DNA of 64,000 bases from an uncultured Clostridium sp. (GTDB lineage: Bacteria; Bacillota; Clostridia; TANB77; CAG-508). The notes under the pieces are model-generated. The model made no database searches, had not been told where the DNA came from, and was given only the letters and a program-made list of their open reading frames with translations. A program made the translations under genes and the position numbers. This document shows positions 20,831 through 30,952 of the stretch, in pieces (position 1 is the first letter of the stretch; every line of letters starts with the position of its first letter). The DNA lies in NCBI GenBank assembly GCA_948470605.1, contig CAOKPI010000001.1, positions 70,466 to 134,465 of the forward strand, in the 5' to 3' direction.

Positions 20831-22834
20831 TGACAAAGGTAAAATAATGTGAAATGTTGTGCCTTTTCCTTCTTCTGACTCTACCGTTATAGTACCATTA
20901 AAATGGGCTCGAATCGTAGAGTAAGACATATATAAACCAAGTCCAGTACCATTTTTGCCTTTTGTAGTAATCATTTCTTTAAATAATTTATCTTTCACTG
21001 ATTTTGGTATACCAGTCCCATAATCTTTAACCGAGATGATTAAATGGTTATCATCTTTGGCAACGATTAAATCTATATTTTGTTCTGGTTTTCCAGTATA
21101 AGCTTGGATAGAATTAGACACCATATTATTAATAACTTGCACAAGACTATTGACATCACCATGAATCATGGTATTTTCATCTGTTTTTATAGAGATATTT
21201 AAGTAAACTATAGCATTTTTTAATTCATGTTTCATCAAAATATTAATTCTTTTTAGTAATTCTTCCACGGTAAAGGAAATATCTTCTTCATTGGAAAGAG
21301 TAACAGCTTGTCCCTTTACAGCTGTGATAATATCTGACATGTATTCTGTATGAGCTTTGATTTTAGAAACCCAATTTTGCATATCTTGGGCAATTTCATG
21401 ATGGTCTTGACTAGTTACTTCTGGGTCTTCAATTGAGGTATCATATTCTTTGATTAAATCAGTTAGACCTTCTGATGCACCAGATATAGACATGATAGGG
21501 GTTTTTAGGTTATGGGCAATTCCTCCGATTAATTGTCCAAGTGAGGCTAAACGCTCTCTTTCCATTAGTGTTTCTTGATTGTCATGTAGTTGTTCTACAT
21601 TATGTTTGGTTTGCTCTTGTATTTTATTATAAGAAATAATCAAGTTTCCAAATTCGTCATTGGAAGTAAGGGCAAGAGGTCTCATTACACTAGTATCTGT
21701 ATTTTTTGCCATCTCCATAAAGCTATCAGAGATAATATTAATATCATTTGATAAAGATTCCGCAAATAATGTTAATATGACAATATTAATGATTACTAAA
21801 ATCAAGAACGCAATGGAAAAATAAATTAATACATCGATGGACAAAATGCTATAATAAATTCCAATCATGTAATCAGTGCCATTGATATCAACATGAATGG
21901 TAGATCCTTGGCAATCAATGCCATAATATTCATAGACTCTTCCATCATTTTTAGGAGATAATTCATTCAAGTATTTATTGAAAAAGTTACTAAATTCAAT
22001 TTCTTGCCCATTTTTATCAAAATAAAGATTGTTGTTAGTTCTGATAAAAAAGAAATCGTTCTCATTTAATAAATTTAGCGTATTGGCTTTTTCCAATAAA
22101 TCAGCTACACTTGAAAAAGTATGATAGGCTTTAAAATAATGTAAACTATTACGGTAGGTCTCAAAAAGAGAGTTTCCTGTTTTTACAGAAACAAGAGAGT
22201 ATCCTAACAAAGAGGTAAATAGTACAGAGATTAGGATTAAAGGCAGAATGTTAAAGAAAAGTCTTTTCTTTAATGAGGATTTTTTTATACCAGATATATT
22301 GTCATAAGGTAGCTTGACTAATATTTTTTTGAATACGTTACAGGTATAAATAAAAACAGAAGTTACAAATAAAGTCATTAAAGAAACGACTAGTATAAAT
22401 AGTTTTAGCGTTGTAATACTAAATTGATGAATGGTATAAGCATGGATTACCGTAAGAGCAATGCTAGGAATGACAATGTTTAAAACCAGAATGGAGTATG
22501 GAGTGGTGAATAATTTATTTCTTACATAGTTAATTTCCTTAATAGAATAATAATGAGGATTTTTTAGTAAATCGCTGTATTTAATTAAAAACCTAGTTTT
22601 CCAAAAGGTAACAATGGCAAAAATGGAAAAAACGGCAAATGCGATAGATAAAACTTGTGACATATAATTAGTGTTTTCTACCTCTAACTGAAAGTTTGTA
22701 GCATACGTACCTTTAGGGTAATTTAAAATAGCAGGAATTAAAAAGTAATAAACAACAGTCAATACAATTAACCCTAAAGTAAGGGCTAATAATAGTTTTA
22801 ACTGAATTTTGTATTTTTCTAATATTTTTTTCAC
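20828..22834 (-). CDS. Membrane sensor histidine kinase
   Basis: N-terminal multi-TM region, H-box GGIAHNLKTPIMS, ATPase motifs NNMVSNSIQAY, VKDYGTGIP, GTGLGLYMSY. Confidence 0.93.
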   Translation of the reverse strand: MKKILEKYKIQLKLLLALTLGLIVLTVVYYFLIPAILNYPKGTYATNFQLEVENTNYMSQVLSIAFAVFSIFAIVTFWKTRFLIKYSDLLKNPHYYSIKEINYVRNKLFTTPYSILVLNIVIPSIALTVIHAYTIHQFSITTLKLFILVVSLMTLFVTSVFIYTCNVFKKILVKLPYDNISGIKKSSLKKRLFFNILPLILISVLFTSLLGYSLVSVKTGNSLFETYRNSLHYFKAYHTFSSVADLLEKANTLNLLNENDFFFIRTNNNLYFDKNGQEIEFSNFFNKYLNELSPKNDGRVYEYYGIDCQGSTIHVDINGTDYMIGIYYSILSIDVLIYFSIAFLILVIINIVILTLFAESLSNDINIISDSFMEMAKNTDTSVMRPLALTSNDEFGNLIISYNKIQEQTKHNVEQLHDNQETLMERERLASLGQLIGGIAHNLKTPIMSISGASEGLTDLIKEYDTSIEDPEVTSQDHHEIAQDMQNWVSKIKAHTEYMSDIITAVKGQAVTLSNEEDISFTVEELLKRINILMKHELKNAIVYLNISIKTDENTMIHGDVNSLVQVINNMVSNSIQAYTGKPEQNIDLIVAKDDNHLIISVKDYGTGIPKSVKDKLFKEMITTKGKNGTGLGLYMSYSTIRAHFNGTITVESEEGKGTTFHIILPLS

Positions 22835-22870
22835 AGAATAACCTCCTTTTATAGTATTACAAAGTAGTTT

Positions 22871-22992
22871 AAAAAGTTTATTATATTTTTTCTAAAGTAA
22901 CTCCCAGCATCGCACAGTCTGTAAAAATAACAGACTGTAAGCTTGCTGGTCCCCCCGAATTGTTACTTTATAAAAAGTATAATAAACTTTTT
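22871..22992. repeat. Nested inverted repeat (copy 1 of a second repeat type)
   Basis: Outer arms aaaaagtttattat/ataataaacttttt; inner aaagtaac/gttacttt; cagtctgt/acagactg. Confidence 0.7.
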
Positions 22993-23007
22993 AATAAAGT
23001 AATAATT

Positions 23008-26000
23008 CTAAAGCAAGTATTTTTTCTTACGCAAATAATCCATAATTTTTTCAATATATTCGGTTGTAATCTCAGGCCACTCAAAATTCAACTTTTCCAA
23101 ACAAGAATTGGTATATAAATTTTTTTGATTAACAGTAGAACGAAAAGAAAGTCCTAAAGTATCATCTAAATCATTTACAATTCCCTTTAAAATATTTTCT
23201 TCTGGATGTTGGTTAGATAAAGCAACAATTTTTTGTTTAAAATCATTACCAGAAAGAATTTCGGTAGAAAAGCCAAAAGTTTCCAATATTTCTAACAAGT
23301 CAGAGACACGGATGTAATTTTCGTTAAATAAATGAAAAACATAACGAGTGGTCTCAACATTGAAAATTAATTGAGAAATAGCCTTTGCACAATAATCAAC
23401 AGGGGTAAATTCTAAAAATTCACTTACCATAGTATTTGGCAAAATATGATATTTTAAAATCATCATTAAAATATTGTAAAAGGCATTTGCCTCAAAATTT
23501 TGTTGAAAACTACCATCATCATATCGACTTGTCAAGTTTCCAACGCGTAAAATAGTGGCATTAAGACCTTCTAGCGTTTTTTCGTAGATTGACTTTTCAG
23601 CTTCAAATTTAGTCTGAATATAGACATTTTGGTTGTATTGTTGACCAATGTAAAAGTTATTTTCATCAAAATGATTAAAGTTCTTTTGGTGATTTACTAA
23701 ATAATTTCCAGAAACACCAAGAGTGGAAATATGAACCAATTCTATATCATATTTCATACATAGGTCAATAAGATGTTCTACTACGTCTACATTAATTTTT
23801 TTAAATTGTTCGTATTCTCCATAATATTTAACATTAGCGGCAGTATTGACAGCCAAGTCGATGGATTGTGCCAATTCTTTATATTGACTAGCAGACAAAC
23901 CAAAACGTGGCTTTGTAATATCAGAGTCAATGACATCGATTCGATTGAAAGGAAGCTTTTTGTTAAAATAAAAGCGATATAAATCAGAAAGTCTTTTGGT
24001 AGCATTTTCATCATTTTTGTGACGGACCATACAAGTAATATGACTGTCGCTGTTCGTTAGTAGTTCTTTTAATAAGTGAATGCCTAAATAACCAGTACAA
24101 CCTAATAAAAGAATATTAGAATAGTGTTTTTTCGTAAATTGTAGGAAGCTTGGATGTTGGTTAAAACTATAATTTACATTGGTTAAATAAGAAACATCGA
24201 GTTCTTCTGTTTTTTCTTGCTTGTTATGTTCAATCAATTGTGCTAGATTTTGAATGGTTCGATTTTGATAAAAATCTTGTGTATTTAACTGGTAGTCATA
24301 TTCTAACATTTTTGTTTGAATACGAATTATATCAAGAGAATCAATGTGATAATCAAAAATATCATTTTCAATTCCTATTTTAGAAATCGATAAGCAAGTT
24401 TTAAAAATAGAACATAAATCTTTTTCTATTTTAGTGGAAGGTTTTACATATTTGGTGGCAATGCTAATGTCTTTTAAATTGGGCTCTGGCAAAGCTTTGC
24501 GGTCTACCTTATGGTTGAAAGTTAAAGGAATGTTGTCAAGGGCTACAAAATAGTTTGGAATCATATAGTGTGGCAAAATATCAACTAAATATTTTTTCAA
24601 TTCTGCGGTATCTATTTCATCTTGAGAAACATAGTAGGCACATAAATATTTTTTTTCGTTTTTATCCATTTTATCAATGACAACACATTTATCGATTCCC
24701 TCAAAGGTTAAAATATGATTGCTAATATCATCTAATTCTACACGATAGCCTCGTATTTTTACTTGATGGTCTTTTCGTCCTAAACACACAAGTTCACCGT
24801 TTGCTTTCCAATAACCTAAATCGCCAGTTTTATAAATGATATCATCTCCATAGGGATTTGGTACAAAGGCAGTATTTGTTTTTTCAGAATCATGATAATA
24901 ACCACAGCCAACACCATCTCCACCAATATAGATTTCTCCCACTAATCCAATTGGTTGTAAATGCTGATTATCATTTAAAATATAAATTTGTGTATTAGGA
25001 AGGGGCTTACCAATGGTAATAAAACTACTATTGGTAACATCTTTGATAGTAGAGTAAACGGTAGTTTCTGTCGGTCCATATAAGTTGAAGATATTAGCTT
25101 TTGTGTGTTCTTGTAATTTGTGTAATAGAGTGAGAGGAAGCGGTTCTCCCCCTAGTATGAATTCTTTTATCGTAGATAACGCTTTTACGTAAGTTGTATC
25201 AGAAAGTAGTAATTCCACTCTAGAAGGTGTTGTTAAAAGTTTTGTAATGCCATGTTTTTGAAGGATATGGCTTAACAATTTTGGACTTTTATTTTCCAAT
25301 TCGTCAGCAATAACCAGAGTTAATCCAGATAACAAAGTGGGAAATAATTCAAAAACAAAAATATCAAAACACACAGTGGTAACAGATAATACTTTATTGT
25401 TAGGAGAAAATGTATAATCTAAGTGTTGTTGCATACTGTTTACAAAATTTAAAACATTATTATGTCGAATGGTTACAGCTTTTGGAATGCCAGTAGAACC
25501 AGAGGTATACATGATATAGCAAGGTTTGTTAGGAGGGATGGAAAGGTTTGGGTTTGCTATTTTTTGATCGAAAGTCAAGTTTTCATAGGTAATACAGGTT
25601 CCTGAATAATTTATTTTTTGGTAAAATTTTTGGTTTGTTATTAGTATTTTTGTGTGACTATTTTCTAACATAAATTCAATTCGTTCCATTGGATATTCTG
25701 GGTCAATTGGTAGGTAGGTATGACCAGATTTTAGGATTGCTAAAATGGTAACAATCATGCTAACAGAACGATTGAGCGAAAAAGCAATGATGTTAGTAGA
25801 AATATTTTGTTCGATTATCTTTTGGGCAAGAAAATTTGCTTTTTGATTTAATTCTTCATAAGTGTAAGAACTGTTTTTGTCTGTAACAGCAATGTGTTTG
25901 GGATATTGTTGTACAATTTTTTCGAATTCTTTTACAAGGTTTGATGATTTGTTATATTTGGTTTTGGTGTCATTAAAGGTTTTTAGTAATAATTTCTTTT

Positions 26001-27282
26001 CAGAAGGGGAAATGATTTCTAATTCTTCTATGGCAGTATCAGGCTGTTTTAAAACTTGACGAATTAGACCTAAAATACGTTGATGCATTAAATCAATGTC
26101 TTCTGCTGAAAAAAGGTCTGTTAAAAAATCGTAATGTATAGATAAATTATCTTTTTCTTCTGCTATATTTTTAATGTGAATTTGCAAAGATTCTGCTTGA
26201 GAACGGTTGTGTAACCATTTACAGAAAGATGGAATGGTTGCATTTTGATAAGAAAAAACAATGTCGTATAGACTATCAGAAAAGTCATGTGTTTTTCTAA
26301 CAAATTCTAAAATTTCATGATAAGGGAAACGAAGGTGACGATACATTTGCTTTTGTTTGCTTGCCATAGAGTGACAAAAATCTAGAAAAGAACTAGGCTT
26401 TGCTACATTTATGATAAAAGGCATAATAGATACAAACATACCAGTCATATGTTTTTCTTTAAAATTGGACCTATTTAAAACAGGATTTCCTATGATAAAG
26501 TTATCATGATTAAAAATATTTCTAAAATATATGCCAAAAATACTCAATAGAAAGATATATTCAGATAGATTATGCTGGTTACAAAATTCATGAATTTGAT
26601 TTACTAGTGCTTTATCCAAAGCATATACTTCTCGGTCTGCTTGGATGGATACCTTTCTGTTATTTTTAAAAGATATTACGTTGGGCAAAGTTTCAAATTG
26701 TTCTTGCCAAAATTCTTCGTCTTTTTTAAATTTGTCACTTGACATGTATTTATTTTGAGAATGAATAAAGGCAAGATAAGAAGGATTTGGTGTTAAGTCA
26801 ATTTCCTGCCCATTTAGAATGGCTAAATAATTTTGATGGATTTCTTGAAGAACGAGTGACATAGTCCAGGCGTCAGCGATTAAATGATGGGCTGTTAAGA
26901 CAAGAATTCCGCTACCGTCTGGAAATCTTAATAGTTTGGTTAAGAATAGAAAATGGTCTAGTATTTCTATTTGTTGCATGGGAAAAGAAGCTTCGAATTC
27001 TAATAATTGTGTTTCGTCTTTTAAGTCTATGATTTCAATATTTTCATAAATAAAGTCATCAAAATATTGCTTGGGAGAAGAGTCTTCTAACATGATTTTT
27101 GTTTTGAAGGAGTCGTTTTTCATGATTAAGTAGTTGACTGCTTTTTCTAATGCTTTAAAATCAGCGTTTTTGTCAATTTTTAAATAACCGACAATATTGT
27201 TGATATTTGTGTTGTCGTAGAATTGCTCTGTCATCCAAATTGATTTTTGTGGATTGGTTAGTTCATATATTTCTTTTTCCAT
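23008..27282 (-). CDS. Single-module NRPS: condensation - adenylation - thiolation - terminal reductase (C-A-T-R)
   Basis: C: HHLIADAWTMS; A: YIMYTSGSTGIPKAV, NLYGPTETTVYST, KTGDLGYW; T: HIDSLDI; R: LLLGCTGYLGIHLLKELL ... ILRVGNLTSRYDDG. Confidence 0.93.
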   Translation of the reverse strand: MEKEIYELTNPQKSIWMTEQFYDNTNINNIVGYLKIDKNADFKALEKAVNYLIMKNDSFKTKIMLEDSSPKQYFDDFIYENIEIIDLKDETQLLEFEASFPMQQIEILDHFLFLTKLLRFPDGSGILVLTAHHLIADAWTMSLVLQEIHQNYLAILNGQEIDLTPNPSYLAFIHSQNKYMSSDKFKKDEEFWQEQFETLPNVISFKNNRKVSIQADREVYALDKALVNQIHEFCNQHNLSEYIFLLSIFGIYFRNIFNHDNFIIGNPVLNRSNFKEKHMTGMFVSIMPFIINVAKPSSFLDFCHSMASKQKQMYRHLRFPYHEILEFVRKTHDFSDSLYDIVFSYQNATIPSFCKWLHNRSQAESLQIHIKNIAEEKDNLSIHYDFLTDLFSAEDIDLMHQRILGLIRQVLKQPDTAIEELEIISPSEKKLLLKTFNDTKTKYNKSSNLVKEFEKIVQQYPKHIAVTDKNSSYTYEELNQKANFLAQKIIEQNISTNIIAFSLNRSVSMIVTILAILKSGHTYLPIDPEYPMERIEFMLENSHTKILITNQKFYQKINYSGTCITYENLTFDQKIANPNLSIPPNKPCYIMYTSGSTGIPKAVTIRHNNVLNFVNSMQQHLDYTFSPNNKVLSVTTVCFDIFVFELFPTLLSGLTLVIADELENKSPKLLSHILQKHGITKLLTTPSRVELLLSDTTYVKALSTIKEFILGGEPLPLTLLHKLQEHTKANIFNLYGPTETTVYSTIKDVTNSSFITIGKPLPNTQIYILNDNQHLQPIGLVGEIYIGGDGVGCGYYHDSEKTNTAFVPNPYGDDIIYKTGDLGYWKANGELVCLGRKDHQVKIRGYRVELDDISNHILTFEGIDKCVVIDKMDKNEKKYLCAYYVSQDEIDTAELKKYLVDILPHYMIPNYFVALDNIPLTFNHKVDRKALPEPNLKDISIATKYVKPSTKIEKDLCSIFKTCLSISKIGIENDIFDYHIDSLDIIRIQTKMLEYDYQLNTQDFYQNRTIQNLAQLIEHNKQEKTEELDVSYLTNVNYSFNQHPSFLQFTKKHYSNILLLGCTGYLGIHLLKELLTNSDSHITCMVRHKNDENATKRLSDLYRFYFNKKLPFNRIDVIDSDITKPRFGLSASQYKELAQSIDLAVNTAANVKYYGEYEQFKKINVDVVEHLIDLCMKYDIELVHISTLGVSGNYLVNHQKNFNHFDENNFYIGQQYNQNVYIQTKFEAEKSIYEKTLEGLNATILRVGNLTSRYDDGSFQQNFEANAFYNILMMILKYHILPNTMVSEFLEFTPVDYCAKAISQLIFNVETTRYVFHLFNENYIRVSDLLEILETFGFSTEILSGNDFKQKIVALSNQHPEENILKGIVNDLDDTLGLSFRSTVNQKNLYTNSCLEKLNFEWPEITTEYIEKIMDYLRKKKYLL

Positions 27283-27360
27283 TTTTGCTCCTTGTTTTTT
27301 AGTAAATTATATAGTTTTTTACTTGAAAATGTCAATACTTAAACATATTTAAGTTTTGAT

Positions 27361-27498
27361 ATGGTAAAAGAAAAATTAAACACAGAGAGAATTGCAATAT
27401 TTTGCAAAAAGTGTTACAATAAAAGAGAAGCAACAGTAGAAGTACGCCATACTGTAGTGTGGCAGAAAGATGAGGTAGAGACATGGCAAAAAAAGTAA
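27361..27498 (+). CDS. Small CxxC-containing ORF (45 aa)
   Basis: MVKEKLNTERIAIFCKKCYNKREATVEVRHTVVWQKDEVETWQKK; overlaps next ORF by 16 nt; not in ORF track. Confidence 0.4.
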   Translation: MVKEKLNTERIAIFCKKCYNKREATVEVRHTVVWQKDEVETWQKK

Positions 27499-27671
27499 AA
27501 GACAAAAAAAGTAAAAGGCAACAAGAGTTAGACGAGCTGGCAAAAGAGCTTAAAGTGATTACGGATTCAAGTACTAAAGCACCTTCAACAACAGAGTTGG
27601 CGGAAGAAATGAAAGTATGTAGAATACTAGGACTTTCAACCGAAGCAATGCCAGTGGTTACAAGAAAGTAA
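27483..27671 (+). CDS. Small hypothetical protein (62 aa)
   Basis: ORF only. Confidence 0.45.
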   Translation: MAKKVKDKKSKRQQELDELAKELKVITDSSTKAPSTTELAEEMKVCRILGLSTEAMPVVTRK

Positions 27672-27830
27672 GGCAAAAAGAAATCTTAGCTAAAAAGAGG
27701 AGGGAGTGATATCCCTCTTATTTTTAATAATTTTTATTTCATCATTATGAGTTTCAAAAAATCAGATAAAAAATGATAAAACAGTTTAAAAAAAGAAATC
27801 TTGGACACACTATTCTAGAGGTGAAAAAGA

Positions 27831-28965
27831 TTGAAAAGAAAGAGAATAAACCATCCAAAAAAAGTAATCATAACTACCATTTTAACAATAATTGTTTGGA
27901 TATTTGTAGTTTATTTATATATTACATATAAAAATATCGAAGTAAATCCCTCAAATTATGAAGCAACTAGAACACAATCCACATATGAGGAACAAACTGT
28001 GGAAAGCGTGGAAGAAAATAGTAAATCAGTAGCAGATGTAATAGAAGAAACAACCAGAAAAGTAGTTGGAATTTCAAAATTGAGAAATGCAGGAAATAGC
28101 ATTTTGTCAAAAAGTACGGAGAGTGAATTAGGATTAGGAACTGGTATGATTGTAACAGAAGATGGCTATATTTTAAGCAATGAACATGTAACAGGAGAAA
28201 AGTATAGCAAATGTTATATCACATTAGAAAATGGAACTAACTATGATGGGACAGTGGTATGGAGTGATTCGGATTTAGATTTATCCATTACGAAAATAAA
28301 TGCTAAAAATCTAGAATACGTAACATTAGGAAACTCTAGTAAAATCCGAGTAGGAGAGACCGTATATGCCATTGGGAATCCGATTCGGTTTTGAGTTTAG
28401 AAGAACCGTAACATCAGGCATTGTCAGTGCTAAAAATAGAACCATAAAAATAGAGGAGGAAAATAAAGCCTCTTATATGACAGACTTAATTCAAACAGAT
28501 GCTACGATTAATCCAGGTAATAGTGGTGGCCCTTTAATCTATCCAAATGGGGAAGTTTTGGGGATTAATACAGTTAAGATATCATCAGCAGAGGGAATTG
28601 GTTTTGCGGTTCCTATTAATATTATTAAACCAATTATTGATAGCTTTAAAAATACAGGTCAATTTGAAGAAGCTACTATTGGCATTTATGCTTATGACAA
28701 AGAAGTAATTCCTTACTTAAATGCGAGTTCTACTGTGAATTTTGAAAAAGGAATTTACGTGGCTCAAATCACCAAAAATGGTTCAGCAGATGGCACAGAG
28801 TTAAAAGAGGGGGATGTTATAACTAGTATTGATAATGTAGCTCTTAATACGATGAATCATTTAAGACAATATATTTATACGAAAAAACCTAATGATGAGG
28901 TAACATTAAAGGTGACAAGAGGAAAGATTAATAAGGAAATAAAAATTGTGTTAGGAAAAAAATAA
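27831..28965 (+). CDS. htrA: HtrA/DegP-like trypsin-like serine protease with PDZ domain; 377 aa only with +1 frameshift at CGG (28386-28388)
   Basis: ORF1 contains the His motif (SNEHV), ORF2 the GNSGGP catalytic Ser and PDZ; skipping C gives [21 protein letters not shown]. Confidence 0.93.
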
Positions 28966-28971
28966 AACAAA

Positions 28972-28998
28972 ACCCCCAGCCAAATTGCGACTGGGGGT
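28972..28998. terminator. Rho-independent-type hairpin
   Basis: acccccag ccaaattgcga ctgggggt. Confidence 0.8.
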
Positions 28999-29002
28999 GC
29001 AA

Positions 29003-30052
29003 TTATTCCATTAGGCTAGCTTCCATAAAATCAAATTTTCTTTCATAATCTTTCGTTTCTTGATTTGCCATATACACCTCACTACGATTTTTCTTTAAAA
29101 ACTCAATGATTTGATACACATCAATCCAGATTTCATTTGGGCTATCCACTTGAGACTCATCAAAAATCAATTGCATCCCAAAATGCAAATGAGGAACATT
29201 AATATTATTTACATTTTCTTTTGTACTATAGCCAGTCATACCAAGATAACCAATTACATCTCCTGATTTTACTGTCGAACCTTCTTCTAATCCTTCCGCA
29301 TAAGGATGATTTTTTCTTAAATGAGCGTAATAATAATATCGTTTGGTATCAAAACTACGGATACCAATTCGCCAGCCACCATATTGATTCCAACCAATGT
29401 TTTCAATTATTCCCGATTCTACGGCAATAATAGGAGTACCAATGCTACCCATTAGGTCGTTTCCCAAATGCGTTCTTTTGAAACCATAAGACCTGGAATT
29501 TCCAAAATCATCATAATGACTAAAAGAATAATTTTTAGCAATGGGAAGAAAGGCTTTTAATCCATACTTTTCTTGATAGGATTTTGTGCCATCCTCCTTG
29601 GCGGTTTCAATCGAATAGTTACCGATAAAACCACCTAAAATAGCAGAATAGCTTTCGTAATAATAATCATAAAATTTCATGTTTTGTGTTAAATCTTCCA
29701 TATTTTGCCCATTTTTTAATTCTTCTACTAAAAGATTTAAGTCTTTTGTACTAAAATTTTTGAAATTACCACCATTTTTGCAAGATAAATAAGCTAGTAA
29801 TTCAATCCAGTTATATACGATTTCTCCTTCTTTATTGTGAGAATCTATATCTAGCTTAGCCGTTAAATTTAAAGCTTCAGAAGTAACATTAAAATCTACC
29901 CATTTGATAAAATCCTTTTTTTCTTTTGAAGTTTCGTCTTCAGAAGTATCATTGGCAAAGGAATAAAAAATAGCAATGCTAGATACTAAAAGCATGATAA
30001 TAATAGAAAATATAATTAGTTTTTTACTGATTTTAAAGGATTTGATTAACAA
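29003..30052 (-). CDS. Membrane-anchored M23-family metallopeptidase
   Basis: KRTHLGNDLMGSIGTPIIAVESG, YAHL, HLHFGMQ. Confidence 0.9.
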   Translation of the reverse strand: MLIKSFKISKKLIIFSIIIMLLVSSIAIFYSFANDTSEDETSKEKKDFIKWVDFNVTSEALNLTAKLDIDSHNKEGEIVYNWIELLAYLSCKNGGNFKNFSTKDLNLLVEELKNGQNMEDLTQNMKFYDYYYESYSAILGGFIGNYSIETAKEDGTKSYQEKYGLKAFLPIAKNYSFSHYDDFGNSRSYGFKRTHLGNDLMGSIGTPIIAVESGIIENIGWNQYGGWRIGIRSFDTKRYYYYAHLRKNHPYAEGLEEGSTVKSGDVIGYLGMTGYSTKENVNNINVPHLHFGMQLIFDESQVDSPNEIWIDVYQIIEFLKKNRSEVYMANQETKDYERKFDFMEASLME

Positions 30053-30105
30053 AGAAATTCACCCCATACTAATATATATGGAGTGAATAAAAGCGATATG
30101 CCATA

Positions 30106-30729
30106 CTATTTTAACAAGTCTCGAATTACATTATATAGATAGGGTTTGTATTCTTCAATGGGTAAAGGATTTTGATACAAAATGGAGTCGAAACAAGTGG
30201 CACTTACTAATTCGATAATCATAAATAAAGTCACTTTAGGATTTTTTAGCTTAATATTATTTTCTTCTACTCCTTTTAAAAATAAAGAATATAGACCATC
30301 TTGTTTTTCTTCTTGCTTGTCATATAATTTTAAAATGGTTTCATTATAAACTCCCCAAGATAAATTTTTAGAAATGAATTTTAAAAGAAGCGGATTTTTG
30401 ACTAATTCATCTATTACATAATTAATAATAAAAATAATTTGGTCAGAAAAATCTTGTATATCGTTTTTTCGCATTTTAGATAAGGCTTCTGAAAATAATT
30501 TTTCTGATTTTCGAGTAATTAGAATATCTCGAATTTCATATTTATCTTTAAAATATAAGTAAAAAGTACCTTTTGCTACACTAGCATTGTCTACTATCTC
30601 TTGGATAGAAGTGCTTTTAATTCCTTTTTCTGTGAATAGTTTAAAAGCGGTTTCTAATAGCCTGCTTTCTTTTTCGTTTTTTTGTTCATTTATTTTCATC
30701 TTAAATCTCCCTTGGAACATAGAGGACAT
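30106..30729 (-). CDS. TetR/AcrR family regulator
   Basis: LLETAFKLFTEKGIKSTSIQEIVDNASVAKGTFYLYFKDKYEI HTH; true start probably internal MKINEQK. Confidence 0.92.
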   Translation of the reverse strand: MSSMFQGRFKMKINEQKNEKESRLLETAFKLFTEKGIKSTSIQEIVDNASVAKGTFYLYFKDKYEIRDILITRKSEKLFSEALSKMRKNDIQDFSDQIIFIINYVIDELVKNPLLLKFISKNLSWGVYNETILKLYDKQEEKQDGLYSLFLKGVEENNIKLKNPKVTLFMIIELVSATCFDSILYQNPLPIEEYKPYLYNVIRDLLK

Positions 30730-30811
30730 AGGACATGGGGACGTAGATAATGTCCCTATTTTTATGGATAAATAGGGACATTATCTACGTCCCCATGTCC
30801 CCATGTCCTAT
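30728..30811. repeat. Palindromic repeat, GGGGACGTAGATAATGTCCC family (copy C)
   Basis: ataggacatggggacgtagataatgtccctatttttatggataaatagggacattatctacgtccccatgtccccatgtcctat. Confidence 0.9.
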
Positions 30812-30866
30812 TTTTCTTCTATTATGGCATAAAATAAAAAAATAATCAATAAAAATATAAAAAGTA

Positions 30867-30917
30867 TTGACTAATGGTCATAAAAGTAATATAATATCAA
30901 GAAATGACCAATGGTCA
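30867..30917 (+). promoter_or_regulatory. Promoter with two putative TetR operators upstream of the MMPL gene
   Basis: -35 TTGACT, 17-nt spacer, -10 TATAAT; palindromes TGACTAATGGTCA (30868-30880) and TGACCAATGGTCA (30905-30917). Confidence 0.75.
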
Positions 30918-30952
30918 TTTTGAAAAATAATTGTTAAGAAGGGAGATTTAAA

